This document shows positions 1 through 10,890 of a DNA stretch of 64,000 bases, one piece after another. A model generated the notes under the pieces. It ran no database searches. It was given only the letters and a program-made list of their open reading frames with translations, and had not been told where the DNA came from. A program made the translations under genes and the position numbers. This stretch comes from Cycas panzhihuaensis (taxonomy: Eukaryota > Cycadophyta), in NCBI GenBank assembly GCA_023213395.1, contig CM041465.1, positions 243,481,741 to 243,545,740 of the forward strand, given 5' to 3'. How positions within the stretch are numbered: position 1 is the stretch's first letter; each line of letters opens with the position of its first letter.

Positions 1-2617
1 CTGCTCGGGGCAACTCCTCAGAACGTCCATCAAGGACATTCTGCCGCAATGTATGGAGCTCGTCCATGACGGAGAAGGGCTTACCCTTCCTGGTAGGTTG
101 GGTAAGTGCCCTTCGGAAATCGTAATGACCCGGGTGTATAGGAATAGCCTTGGGAAAAAGAGGAACTTCTGGAGGAAGGGTCTCTGGAAGAGGGTCGGAA
201 GGAGTAGAAGAACAAGAAGCTCCCGCCGCTTCCTTAGCGGCTTGAGATCGCGTAAGGGCAAAAGTGGGAGTTGCTTCAAGCAACTGGATCACCTTCTTCC
301 CCCTGTTCCGGGGTCGTGAAGGCGACGTGGTGCGACAGTTGGGAGAGCACAAAGAGGAAGACGAGTTCCGAGCACCCTTCCCTTTATCACAGGAAGGACG
401 GGGATCAGGCGACCTTCCCCGGTTACGGTTGTTCTTGGTTTGGGTGTTGCGATCGTGCTCCCCATGTTTAGAGAACGGATCCTTATGAACTGGTTGGCCT
501 AAATTAGGCCTTAAGGCCCATTTGGGGGAAGAGTCACGTCGAGGGGCATCCTTTGGATGCTGGGCCCTACAACGCGAGTCGTCGTGGAAGCAATCCCCAT
601 GAATGGAGAACCACTTCTTCTCAAGCGGAGGGTCAGACCTTCTCGCTTAAGAGGACTGGGTGTTTCCATTCTTGGGAAGAAGGGCTTGGGTAGTTTGTTG
701 GACTTGTTTGTTAGATGTAGGGGATGAAGGACCTTGAAGCTTGAGTTCCTTCATCGTACGCTCAAACGAACGTATAGCTGATGTGAGAGGGTCTAAGGTC
801 CTCTTGGTAGGATGAGAGGAAGACCGAATCGGTTGGGAAGTTTTGTTATCCTTGGTAGGGGGTGGTGCCTCATGACGTTGTGAGGGCTTAAGGGGTTTCT
901 TGAGACCAGCTTGGATCTCAATAGCCTCCAACGCCAAACACTTGGCGATCGCGGAGTCACATGTGGTTGCCTCCATCTTGAGGAATTCCACATGAACTTC
1001 AGGACGAAGTGCATTGATGAAAAGGTCTCACTTCAGCTCCTCGGGCAATGTTGCCTTAGTGGAGCGAAGCAAGTCGTGGAATCGCCGCACAAAGTCACGG
1101 TTCATTTCGTCGTGACCTTGTTTGAGCAAAAGAAGGGACTTCATTCCGCTCTTGAATGGATGAGCTACATCAAAATAGTTGATGAACTCGTCCACCAATT
1201 GCTGGAATGAATGGATGGAATGGGCAGGGAGACGATATAACCACTTGAGGGCGTCGCCCTGCAAGGATCGCGGGAACAATTTCATTAAAATGTGGTCGTA
1301 AGCCCAGTAATCGATGCATGCCATAGAAAAACTATGCACATGCTCCGCCGGGTCTTGCGACAAAGTTCCATCGAATCTAGGAACTTCAGAGGGATGAGGC
1401 AGCAAGTTGGTTCGCAATGCCTCAACAGAAAGAGGGGTTGACCTAAAGTCCATGAAGGGGCGTGCCCTTGCCTGAACCGTAGGATCAACGAATGTTGAAG
1501 TAGGTAACGCACAAGGAGCGGATGGGGGTGGAACACCCATCCCTCCTTGAGGCAACACCCCTTGCTGGAAAGAGGCGTGGGGATAGGCACCTTGGAAGGG
1601 AGCCGGGTTCCCTTGCGAAGGCACAACGGACGGAATTGCGTTAGAAGATGGGCAAGCTGGATGTGGAACTGGGTTTTGCCCATATGGGCCACCCGTAGGT
1701 GGAGCGACCCCATATGGGTGTAGCGGATCCACCCCATAAACGGGAAGACAGCTTCCTCTACCCTACCCCCAAGGTTGAGAAGTATACCCTGGGGGAGCAT
1801 AGAAGGAAGCACCAACGTGTTGGGTTTGAGGGTGTGTGGGAACGGATCCCACATAGCTAGTGGTTGGAATGCTAGTAGGACCAATAGGCCTACTAGGAGC
1901 AGCATCTGCCACATTAGGGGATGGCACATTGATTTGGTTAGGAACGGGTATGCTAACCTTCAATTGAAGGAAAGACACACCATGAGGGGATCCCGAAACA
2001 CTAGGACCCCGATGAGAAACGGAAGACGCAACACATGCCCCCACCACGGGAACCGGGAATGAATGGGTCACACGCGTGGGCACAAAGGGGTTTGTTGTCA
2101 AAGGAAGGGTGGATGAGGATGAGGCATGCGGGGGAGGAGCGGAAGAGGGAGAGGCTCCTCCACGAAGGGCACTCTCAAGCCATCCAGGACGCGGTTGCAA
2201 GCGTGCCGCGTGGCGACACTCATTGAGAGCTTCAACTACGTCAACAGGAGGAGTCCCTACATACTCGTAAGAGGTAATTGGAACCTCGAACAAAGTAGGT
2301 TCCTTGGAATGCTCCTCGTAAGAGTTGCTAACTTCATGGCAAGTCTCAAGAGGAACGGGTCCTTCTACAGCATGGGTAGAAGGATGGACTTCAAATGAAA
2401 GGTGTTGGTCATTTGGGTAATAAAGGGGGTCGTCACCCTCTTGGGTGGACCCGGGAATAGAAGAAGGAAAAGCATGGGTTTCCAAAGTTGAAGTGTGGTA
2501 GGTCTAATCGGTGGAGTACCCCTCCATAGCCAGATCGAATCGGCGAAGAAAGAGGGCAAGATTGGGATCTTCTAACAAGGGAGGTAGACCGTGCAAACAA
2601 TGGGAAAAGCGTCGCAT
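1..2617 (-). pseudogene. gag: gag polyprotein of element A, with in-frame stops, continuing off the left edge
   Basis: I chose the ATG at 2617 because the same start context (M-R-x-F-S) is found in O (31784) and I (37724). One frame runs from 2617 to about base 50, interrupted only by stops near 2508 (TAG), 1763 (TAG), 1028 (TGA) and 647 (TAA). The N-terminal half is rich in Pro, Ser and Gly. A retrotransposon gag capsid domain lies around 1450-990; its core reads FPRSLQGDALKWLYRLP and ends with RFHDLLRSTKATLPEE. A zinc-knuckle-like motif follows near 600-550 (C-x2-H-x4-H-x4-C in relatives), with the first Cys changed to Phe here. The last 300 bases correspond to the linker before protease. 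A one-base shift is likely near base 40-50. Gag packages the element RNA in cytoplasmic particles. This copy could make full Gag only by readthrough. Confidence 0.88.
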
Positions 2618-2790
2618 GCAAGATCAACCTACAATGTTAGGGAAGGAGAGGGAATGGTAGAACACACGCGTTGGGGGCTGCCCGACGTAGAGATCGAAAT
2701 AGGTAAAAAAGGACCACAAAAAGGTAGCGAAACCGACGGAAGAGAGCGGGAACTAGCTCCCTTACTGGCAGTCCCCAGTATGGTCGTTAG

Positions 2791-5357
2791 TGGACGCGCG
2801 TCTACAGGATAACTACCTGACTAGTAGGTGTGGAGTGAGTGGGTGGTGAGAATATTGAAGGTGGGACCTAAAAGGGGAGTAACTATCACGCAGAGTGCCC
2901 CATGCGCCGGAGCGCGAGTTCGAGATCTGCAATGGAGTATGGCTACTATTAAGTGGTCCTTCGCCGCTTCGAGCAAGGGGTGAAGATGCGTAAGGCAAAC
3001 CCGGGTTGACCTAGAGACAGGACTCTCCCACCCTTGGGTGGCCACAAGGGGGGAAGAGAGGACCTAATGGAAATAGGCCAAGAGTATGCCTACACAACCT
3101 AACCGGGTACACAAGTGATGCGGGAGGTAAAGGACTTGTGTGGTTAAGGAGAGAGAGGGAAAGGTAGGGGAAAGAAGGCTCCTACAATCTTTCCTACAAA
3201 CAGTAAAGATACATGTAACAAGATAAATGAAACGCAACAAATACCAAACCAAATTTTCCCTTTTATCTTTCAATGTGCTAGTTACTAAGAGAGAAATAAA
3301 AGGAAAAAAGAGGTAGTGAGAGGGAGTGAGACGTGCACCTGGGCTGAGGGTGTGCATGACGGAAGCCTTCTCGAGGAGCACCAAACCACTCCACGCGACG
3401 TACTGGATGCGAGATGTTGCGGCGAGCGAAAGAGGGGGCTTCCTTACCTTCCCCAAAAAATCAAATGCGAGACTAAAGAAAGAAAGGGAGCGCCAACTAA
3501 TAAATGAAACAGCATAAAAATATAATGCATGCAAAGGTGCTTACTGGTAACGAGGCCAACGGGCGATGCTCTCCACGCTTCCAAATACCTGCAAGCAATA
3601 GCAGTCTCTCCCTTCTTGAAGGAAGAACACTAACATGCAACACAAAATTCTAACAATATATGCCTAAATAACATAAACGAGAATCTGAATATACATGCGT
3701 TAGCGCTAATCCAACAATGAAAGTACCAAAAGAGAGTGACCAAGGTGAGAGTAAATGATTGGGTAAGCCTCAGAGTGGCCTACCTCCCACAAATGATGCC
3801 CTAACCTCCCCTTAAGAGCCACAAGGCAGCGAGGACAAGGCCAAGAGCAAGGGCTGGAAAATGGCAGCAAAGGGACAAAGAGAGGCCCAAGAAAATCCAC
3901 GGCTAATCGGGATGCTATGAGGAGCAAACCGGGCAGTCGGGAGGAAGGTGAGACAAAGACTAGCGGTTGGGACTTATGAGTGTTACCCAAACCTGAGCAA
4001 AAGGCCCCAAATTAGCGCTGCAACTTGTGATACCGGTTTGGGCCAAAGAGGGCCTACAAACCCTTGTTTGTAAGCCAAGGGCAGCACAGGGCGAGAGGGA
4101 GGCTTTGGAGGGCTTAGAGCCGCTTAGGGAGCGTGGAAGGTGGTACGGAATCCACCCAGCTCCTCTCCAAAACCTATGCTATCCCCCAATGCCACTGCCT
4201 TGAGCAGCAAGCGCAGGCAAGAGGCACAAAAGAGTAGTAGAACAACCCACAAAAAGGGTGGGAAACTAACTCTCAAGAAACAAGCAGGAGCAAACAAGCT
4301 TAAGAGTAAATATCACAAGAAAAACCAATATAAAACAAGGAATACCTGAAAAGGGGAGGCAAGGGGTTTGCCTCAGCTAAGGAGCAGTGAAGAGGGGCTG
4401 AGAAATCAGCCCAGATTCAAGTAGAGCGAGTTTGAGACCGCTGAGGAGATGTGATGGGAAACACCTACACTTGGGGCACTTGTGGATTGCTTGAGCAAAG
4501 ATCAACTAGAAACCACTCTAAGGGGGCCCTCTCCAAGGTGTTTGAGGGGTTCGGAGAATGTCTCAGCCACGCCAAAGGAGAGTTGGGTGTCAGAGAAGGG
4601 TGCAGTCCGATTCTTGAAGCAGACAACAGAGAAGAGCAGAGCAGGAGGTTGTTTCCTTAGAGAGCAATTCCAAAAGTGAGCCAAAAAAGATCCCAAAAAT
4701 GAGTCAAAAATAGTTTAAGTACTCAAGGAAAACCCTAAAGCGAGTGATTAGGGCACGACTGGGAGAGAATCAAGGCGCAAACCACGTGGCAGTTTCGCAA
4801 TAAATACGAAATTGCCACAACAGATTTTTAAAAACAATCTAAAAGCGTATCAGCCAGTAAATTCCACTGCATCACAGATATTCCAATGCAGATCGTGAAA
4901 ATTTTGGCCAGACGCACTGAGCCAAAAATGGGGCCCACCAACCGCCTAGTCAAAGTATGACCGAAAGGACTAATGGGAAGCTAGAACACCTACCTGGGGG
5001 TAAACATGCTAACAAACGGGTCCAAGGGAGTAAAAGTAGGGCTCGACCGGGGTGGCAAGTTGACCAAACGATGATGAGTCATCATACGGGCAGAAGTGGC
5101 GCAAACCTAGTGGATCCTGGAGTGAGGAGGGTAGATGCGGGAAGTAATATGGTCACCAGGGTGCCACACTCGCTGGGAGTGTGCCCCTGCTATAATCGTC
5201 ATAGGCTAAAATAAGTGTGGACGACTACAAGGTCGCCCACAAAGTCATACACATGCAGATACACAACCAAACACCCAATAAAAGAAAGCGATGATAATGC
5301 GAGAAACATACCGGCACTTACCTGAGTCGGTGATTCCGTATCCATTCCCGGAAAACA
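2791..5357 (-). repeat. 5' LTR of element A (2567 bp)
   Basis: The LTR starts with TG at 5357 (minus strand) and ends with CA at 2791. Both ends were set by alignment to the LTRs of I, whose outer ends are fixed by a target duplication. Homology with I is visible along the length, including the segment matching AGGAGCTGGGTGGATTCCGT and the end segment with a tandem of CCACCCAAGGGTGG. No canonical TATAAA stands out; the conserved block with TTTAGGGTTTT and AGTACTTAA near 4705-4740 is the likeliest core promoter. Short open frames inside are not considered genes. Confidence 0.9.
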
Positions 5358-5838
5358 TAAGGTAATTAAGGAATAAGAAGGGGAAGAGGAGTTATTTGAA
5401 TATTAAGTATAAGGGGACTATTCATATAGTCTCTATAGGACCTATGAGAGATTTAAGTAAGAGTTTTTAGTCCTATAGGAGGATAAGGAATGTTTGGTTT
5501 TATTGGATTATTTCCTTAGGGAGAAAATCCAAGAGGAGGTTTTTCTTCAGTAAAGGAAGATTATGTAGCTCTAAAACTAGGCCTACTAACTTTAATACCT
5601 TAAGTAGGAGGATTTAAGAAATAATTGGTTTATGGAGTAAAGGTAGATCTAATTTATGGTTTTATGTTTTGTATTTATTATGATTAAGGGCCTTTATAAA
5701 TAATAGAGGGTGTTTGAGAGTTTAATTGCTTCATGAGATTTTATTGTATAAAAGCTTATGATGTAAAAGGTTAAGATATATACCCTAAATAAAGAGAAGA
5801 AAACTATCCTAAGAAGTAAGATTATTAAATGTTAATAA
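5358..5838. other. AT-rich spacer between elements A and B
   Basis: I see no gene or clear repeat. Composition drops abruptly from GC-rich LTR sequence to AT-rich DNA at 5358. The last five bases (5834-5838, AATAA) are the left target duplication of element B. Confidence 0.7.
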
Positions 5839-6152
5839 TATTGGGTAATGTTGAACCTATATTAATATTAAATTATTATAATTACCCCATTAATATACAC
5901 TAAGGGGTCATAGTGTGTAGACTTCTTTATGTAATAGGTAATTGGTTGACTAAGTGGCTTCTTATATAAGATTGGACAACCATGTGGTAATGTGTGCTAT
6001 TAATATACAATAGTTTCTTATAATATAATTTAGAAGTGGTCATTTCTTACAAGTATATTATGTTATTTGTTTATATATATGTGTTCTTTATTTGTTTACC
6101 TTTATGTCTTAATAGCTTATAATCTTAATCTTAGGCATATATTTCTCTAACA
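5839..6152 (+). repeat. 5' LTR of element B (314 bp)
   Basis: It aligns with 8205-8517 along its length, sharing segments such as TTGACTAAGTGGCT and ACATATATTTCTCTAA (with C/T changes). It ends in ACA two bases before the primer-binding site. Confidence 0.87.
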
Positions 6153-6154
6153 AG

Positions 6155-6167
6155 TGGTATCAGAGCC
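6155..6167 (+). promoter_or_regulatory. Primer-binding site of element B (initiator-Met tRNA type)
   Basis: TGGTATCAGAGCC is the classic plant primer-binding site complementary to the 3' end of initiator-Met tRNA. It lies two bases after the 5' LTR, which sets the orientation as plus. Confidence 0.9.
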
Positions 6168-8204
6168 ATAAGTTTGAGTCTAGCTTGACCTTAGTTAGGC
6201 TATAAGACTATGAGTGTATCCACCTATCAATGTATTAATTTAGAACTTATTTTACATATGCCTATTTGTGACTGATAAGGAGGGAATCTATTTATTAGGT
6301 GATGATCTATTGTAGGTTATTATAGAATCTTTTAAACTACTTTTTTGTAAGGTGACTAAAGCATGTTAGTATCATAAGCCTACAATGTGTTAGTTCTTAA
6401 GCATTAAAACCTAATTGTGAGTCTAGTTATTATGATTATTTCAAATTGTATAGAGGTTTATCATTATTTCATTCAATTTGTGGGTTGTTATATGCATCTT
6501 GATAGTGTACATATAAGTGTTACATGTAAGTCTAAGAATATGGCTTTTGAAGTAGTCTTGATCACCCTATTAAAGTTGGTATTATGCCATGTAGGCCACT
6601 ATTTCCTTTATCAAATGACATAATTATTATGATTGAAGAGGAGGCTTTTGTAGCATAAGTTAATGTAATAGATAGTTTGGCTTATGCGAGAATGTTGGTG
6701 TATTGGGGCTATAAGATGCTAAGATCACTAATTAAGAGAACTTGTGTATATGAAGAAAGTTATCAGCAGTGCATATGGATAATAAGGAGAGTAAGTTTAC
6801 TAGGTTTGATTGGAGATGTATCACCTTGTCAATAAGAGTGATGATTTCAAGATTAAGGTGTTGGGGCATTAATAATAGGCCATTATGGATGGTATAAATG
6901 ATGTTTAACATAATCATCCATCAAAATCTACTTAGGCACCATTCTTCTTACATGTTGTTGTTATTTGATGGTGAAGTTATTATATGGAAGAGAGATCACC
7001 TCTATTTTTTGAGTTATAGTAGATTATAAGGGGGATTTAAGATATAAACAAAGACTACACATTATTATCATAGCCATAATTATGTACCAAGGAAGAATTA
7101 AGGGTTTGTATGATTATAACATGGATTTAGGCCTTTTTCTAGCATGTTTCATGAATTTTTGGGCTTTATTAATGTCCATTGATGATATATTAGTGATATG
7201 GCATCCTATTATGATAAATTAATATTGTATTTAGAGGTTGGGTGGCTTTATTATAGAGTTAGATGGATTATTACTGAGTTTGGGAAATTTTAAAGTAAGT
7301 TAGACACCTCCCAATGGACCATTTTCATTGTTGAACATATTTTGGAGGGTCTTTAATCCTTTTGTAGTTCCAACTTTGTATTTTGGATGCTATTAGATTG
7401 AAAAAGATCAATATTTACCATGTGGGAGTCACCAAAAGCCTCATAAAGTCAGGTAGGTCATGTGAAAGAGAAATTCAAATGACTAATTAATATTTTTGAT
7501 ATATTAATGTATTAAACATTATAAAGTTAAATTAAGTCATTTCAAACTTTATTGTAAAGTCTATTCAGCCCTTAACATGGTTATATGGAGGTTATGAAGT
7601 GAACAAGGGGTCAAAATTTATTTTTATTTTTTCTTTTTTCTTTTTTTTCCCTAAACTTTTCCACTAAAATTTATACCTATACTCATTAAAATGTTGATAT
7701 CTCCCTCATACAATGTTGAAATTGAGTATTGTTAGTTGCATTATGTAGTTTACTCATGGGGATTTCTAACAAGTGGTCACATAATATGCTTTGAAGACTT
7801 TTAATAATAGTTTGAATGGCATGAAGTTTAGACTTAAGTTTGATAGGGTATTAAATTAGAGATTATCCTTGTAAAAAGAGGTGTTTTATGATATGTTTTT
7901 GATTGAATAGCCATTTTTTATAATCTTATTCCATGGTGTAGTCGATGGGACTAAGGGCTTTTAGTTCAGTTTTTTTCCTAGTGATGTGGTCTCAGGTAGG
8001 AGACCTAGAAACGAGAAAAATTAGAGTAGGTGAAGATTGCTTGGTAGGTAAATATTGGTGAACTATGTATGCAAAGGTTATTTTAGAGGATTGGTGGGTG
8101 CAATAATTGGTTTCTCATGTGCTCTAATAGATGTTTGGATTTTATATAGATTCACCATCCCATTTGAAGTATTTATGTAATATGGTTAAACATTAAGAAA
8201 GGAA

Positions 8205-8517
8205 TGTTAGATAATGTTAAACCCATGTTAATATTAAATTATTATAATTGCTCTTTTCATGTGCACTAGGGGTCACAATGTATATATTTATTTATATAAT
8301 AGGTTATTAGTTGACTAAGTGGCTCTTGTTATGGGATTAGATATCCATGTGGTGATGCATACCAATAATATATATTGATTTATCATAATACAATTTCTAA
8401 GTGGTCATTTCCCACAAGTACATTATGTTATATGTTTATACATATTTATTCTCTGTTTATCCACCTCTATATCTTAATAGGTCATACTCTTAATATTGGA
8501 CATATATTTCTCTAATA
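8205..8517 (+). repeat. 3' LTR of element B (313 bp)
   Basis: It begins TGTTAGATAATG straight after the purine run AAGAAAGGAA, a polypurine tract used for plus-strand priming, and ends TCTCTAATA followed by the target duplication AATAA. Confidence 0.87.
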
Positions 8518-9870
8518 AATAATACCTATTGAATATATGAATTAATATTAAGTTAAGGGATTTAATAACCTACTATTACAAGTTAAATGTTTATTCCTTG
8601 ATTTAACAAAGTAATAAGAGTAGCAATATTTTGAATTAAGTGATCTAACCTAATAAAGAGTTGAGATATAGACTCTAAAGAAAAATATTATGAGGTTGTT
8701 AAAGATATTAATTAGGATTCTAATTATAAGAGAGATCTAACTAAATACATAAAATCAAGAGATGTAATTTATGCAAATAGAAAAAATGAAACAATGAGAA
8801 CAAGAGTTTATAAGACAGAATGAACAAGTATAGAAGAAATAGGGCCAATACTTAAAGATTAATAAAGACCTAAACAAAAAGTAACTAATGAAGTAAAACT
8901 CATGTTTGAGTTAGAATTGAGAATGGATAATGCCAAAGTTTCTCTTTATAATTTAGAAGATAAATTACTAGATAAAGGAGGTGGTATGTAAAAAATAAAA
9001 GGTGATTTATAAGCATAGGTTCTTGAATACATGAAGACTCGCCTCTAAAAGACCTAAAAAGTTTAGAAGAATATGAACTAATATTTCCTTCCATATAATA
9101 AATAATGGAAAAAAATAAAAATAGTTTTATAGTTCTCTAAGGAGTAACCTCTTCAAGAATCTCTTGAATTAAGATATTCTCTTTAAAAGGGCCAAAAGGG
9201 AAAGGGATATCTACCATCAGAATAATAAGAAATTTAGGAAGAATACCTTTAAACCTATATGAAAAGTATATCATAAAAGAGATGAACTTAATTATGATAT
9301 AAGATTAAAAAGTTAGAAGCAAAAGAAATAATAAAATAGAGAAGAACAACTTCCTAATATGCTCACTAAAATGTTTACTCAAGAATGGGGCCTTGTTCTT
9401 TTCATCTACGAAAATATCTAGATCTGAAGATAAAATCCTACAAGAAATGAATAAAACTTACTCCTATAAATAACACTATCCTTGTTAGTAATAAAAGAAT
9501 ATATATATATATAGATAGACACACATACACTTACTAATTATATTGAAATATAACAAAGTAAGAATATTTATAGAGATCAACAAATGCCTTTTGTGAAGGT
9601 TTTTAAGTTCTTTTTTCATATTAATTTATCTAGTATATTCTCCTAAAATAAATTGGTATGTTCCTTACTATTATTTTTTTAATTAAATCAATTAAATAAA
9701 AGATATTAAAAAAATGATCAAACAAGGTATAAAGGATCTTACTTCACTTTTTATTTGATGAATTCCCTTGCTTAATGATGAACAAGTGTGCGAGCATTTT
9801 TTTTTCTTATCTAATCTTCTTCATGTAAAAGAATGCTAAGAGAATGTTTCCAATATAGGAGCTAAACCAA
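8518..9870. other. AT-rich region without recognisable genes
   Basis: I see no coding domain. The rightmost part (about 9750-9870) weakly resembles the sequence left of the second D LTR (about 14290-14410). It may therefore be leader of a second, tandem copy of element D, on the minus strand. The short frame at 8900-9094 has no supporting feature. Confidence 0.5.
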
Positions 9871-9882
9871 GCTCTGATACCA
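9871..9882 (-). promoter_or_regulatory. Primer-binding site (initiator-Met tRNA type), minus strand, adjoining the left LTR of D
   Basis: GCTCTGATACCA on the plus strand is the complement of TGGTATCAGAGC. It lies two bases beyond the CA end of the LTR at 9885-10259. Its presence after what should be a 3' LTR suggests a tandem LTR-internal-LTR-internal arrangement. Confidence 0.85.
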
Positions 9883-9884
9883 GA

Positions 9885-10259
9885 TGAAAGATTATAGAAT
9901 GATGGAGACAGGGTAGAGCATAATCATATAGTCAAAACATTATTGCATAAACACATAAATCTTTTGTATTTAATTTATAATGAGTAAGTACATTGCAAAT
10001 CTCCAAATGTAGGTAGTATCTAAAGACACTATGGTTGCACACCCCTCTAAATATATAATTTGGGGGAGGACGGAAACTCCTCAACTCCTAAAATTTAAAC
10101 AATAATAAAATATTACATAACTTAATTCAAATCAACTTAACTTAAAATAACTTTAACCTTACCTTCACATGTGAGCATCCATATGTGTAAATTAGTGGGA
10201 GTGGGGTGTGTACTCCTCGGTGAAAGGTGGGAGTGGGGTGATAATCATTAACCCCAACA
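9885..10259 (-). repeat. Downstream (3') LTR of element D (375 bp)
   Basis: On the minus strand it starts TGTTGGGGTTAATGATTATC after a purine tract and ends CTTTCA. It matches 14427-14811 in long blocks, for example the one containing TTTGCAATGTACTCA. Confidence 0.88.
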
Positions 10260-10268
10260 TTCTCCCCT

Positions 10269-10640
10269 TTAATGGTCATCACAAATAATTAAAAAAAACT
10301 TATGAAACTTGAACTTGAAAAAAACTTTAAAAATCTGTCTTTTACCTTGATCACTACTAACTTGCCTCATCCTTTTAGCAATATATGGCATTTTATCATT
10401 GAGTGGTTCAAAAAATCTCCAAGTAAATGTAGCTTGAATTAAATGAAGATGAATGACTATAACTCTAACTTTATCTTCTAGAACTTCAACTTTGACTTTT
10501 GAAATCTTTATGTTGTGAGTAACTATCATATCATCAGATTTCTCCCCTATTATATCATAAGATTTCTCCCTCTAAAATGGAGGATCAACTTCTTGTGTAA
10601 GAAGATGATCATGCATTTGACTTGAATTCTATTACTTGGC
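10269..10640 (-). pseudogene. Unrecognised open segment at the 3' end of element D
   Basis: On the minus strand an 86-codon frame (10529-10269) ends just before the polypurine tract. It is Lys, Val and Ile rich (MIVTHNIKISKVKVEVLEDK at the start) and I do not recognise it. It follows the gag fragment in the same orientation, so it may be the decayed end of gag or a stray junction. No function can be given. Confidence 0.35.
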
Positions 10641-10890
10641 CTTTTCATCATAATCTACCTGCTCTGGCACCTGTCTTACATGCTCAATAATATCAATGTT
10701 AAATTTATTTACATTGAGGGTATCTCCCCCACAAGTAGAAACTAAGATGTCCCATACAGATTTAGAAGTTGTGAGTTCACATACTTTAGAGAAAACATTA
10801 TCATCTATAGTGCAAAATAATATCCCTAAGACTTCATTGTCCTTTTTTAAGTTTTCTTTAATATTAAGATCATATTCATTTTGTAAGTAT
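10640..10890 (-). pseudogene. gag: Copia-type gag fragment in element D
   Basis: Read on the minus strand from about 10890, one frame encodes DNEVLGILFCTIDDNVFSKV, then a segment with the signature SVWDILVSTCGGDTL. This matches the middle of Copia Gag (the UBN2-like region, usually written I-x-x-x-l-d-d-x-v-F followed by A-x-x-x-W-d-x-L). It is short and ends in stops on both sides. It shows that D derives from a Copia-type parent, in agreement with the initiator-Met primer site. It is probably not functional. Confidence 0.65.

Larger units (their letters stand above)
1..5357 (-). mobile_element. Element A: 5' portion of a large-LTR Ty3/Gypsy (Tat-like) retrotransposon, cut by the left edge
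   Basis: Read on the minus strand, this holds a complete 5' LTR (2791-5357), a short leader and a gag reading toward base 1. LTR and gag are clearly homologous to element I (35040-48218): the LTR begins TGTTTTCCGGGAATGGATAC against TGTTTCCCGG, and both end in GCGTCCA or a close variant. Protease and pol would lie left of base 1. The candidate target duplication beside the LTR is TAAGG at 5358-5362; its partner is outside the window. Assignment to the Tat-like group comes from its relative I, which shows a second RNase H. Confidence 0.9.
5839..8517 (+). mobile_element. Element B: small non-autonomous LTR retrotransposon (2679 bp)
   Basis: Two direct repeats of about 313 bp (5839-6152 and 8205-8517) flank an internal region of about 2.05 kb. 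The 5-bp duplication AATAA is found on both sides (5834-5838 and 8518-8522). A primer-binding site matching initiator-Met tRNA follows the left LTR at 6155, and a purine run AAGAAAGGAA precedes the right LTR. The internal region has no open frame with recognisable gag or pol domains; the longest open frame (6417-6623) resembles nothing I know. Size and structure fit a non-autonomous derivative depending on proteins from another element. The LTR tips have decayed (TG to TA at the 5' tip, CA to TA at the 3' end), so it is old. Confidence 0.88.

Noticed and set aside
3064-3534. 156-codon minus-strand frame
   Set aside because: It lies wholly in the 5' LTR of A, starts and stops arbitrarily, and is not conserved in I or O LTRs.
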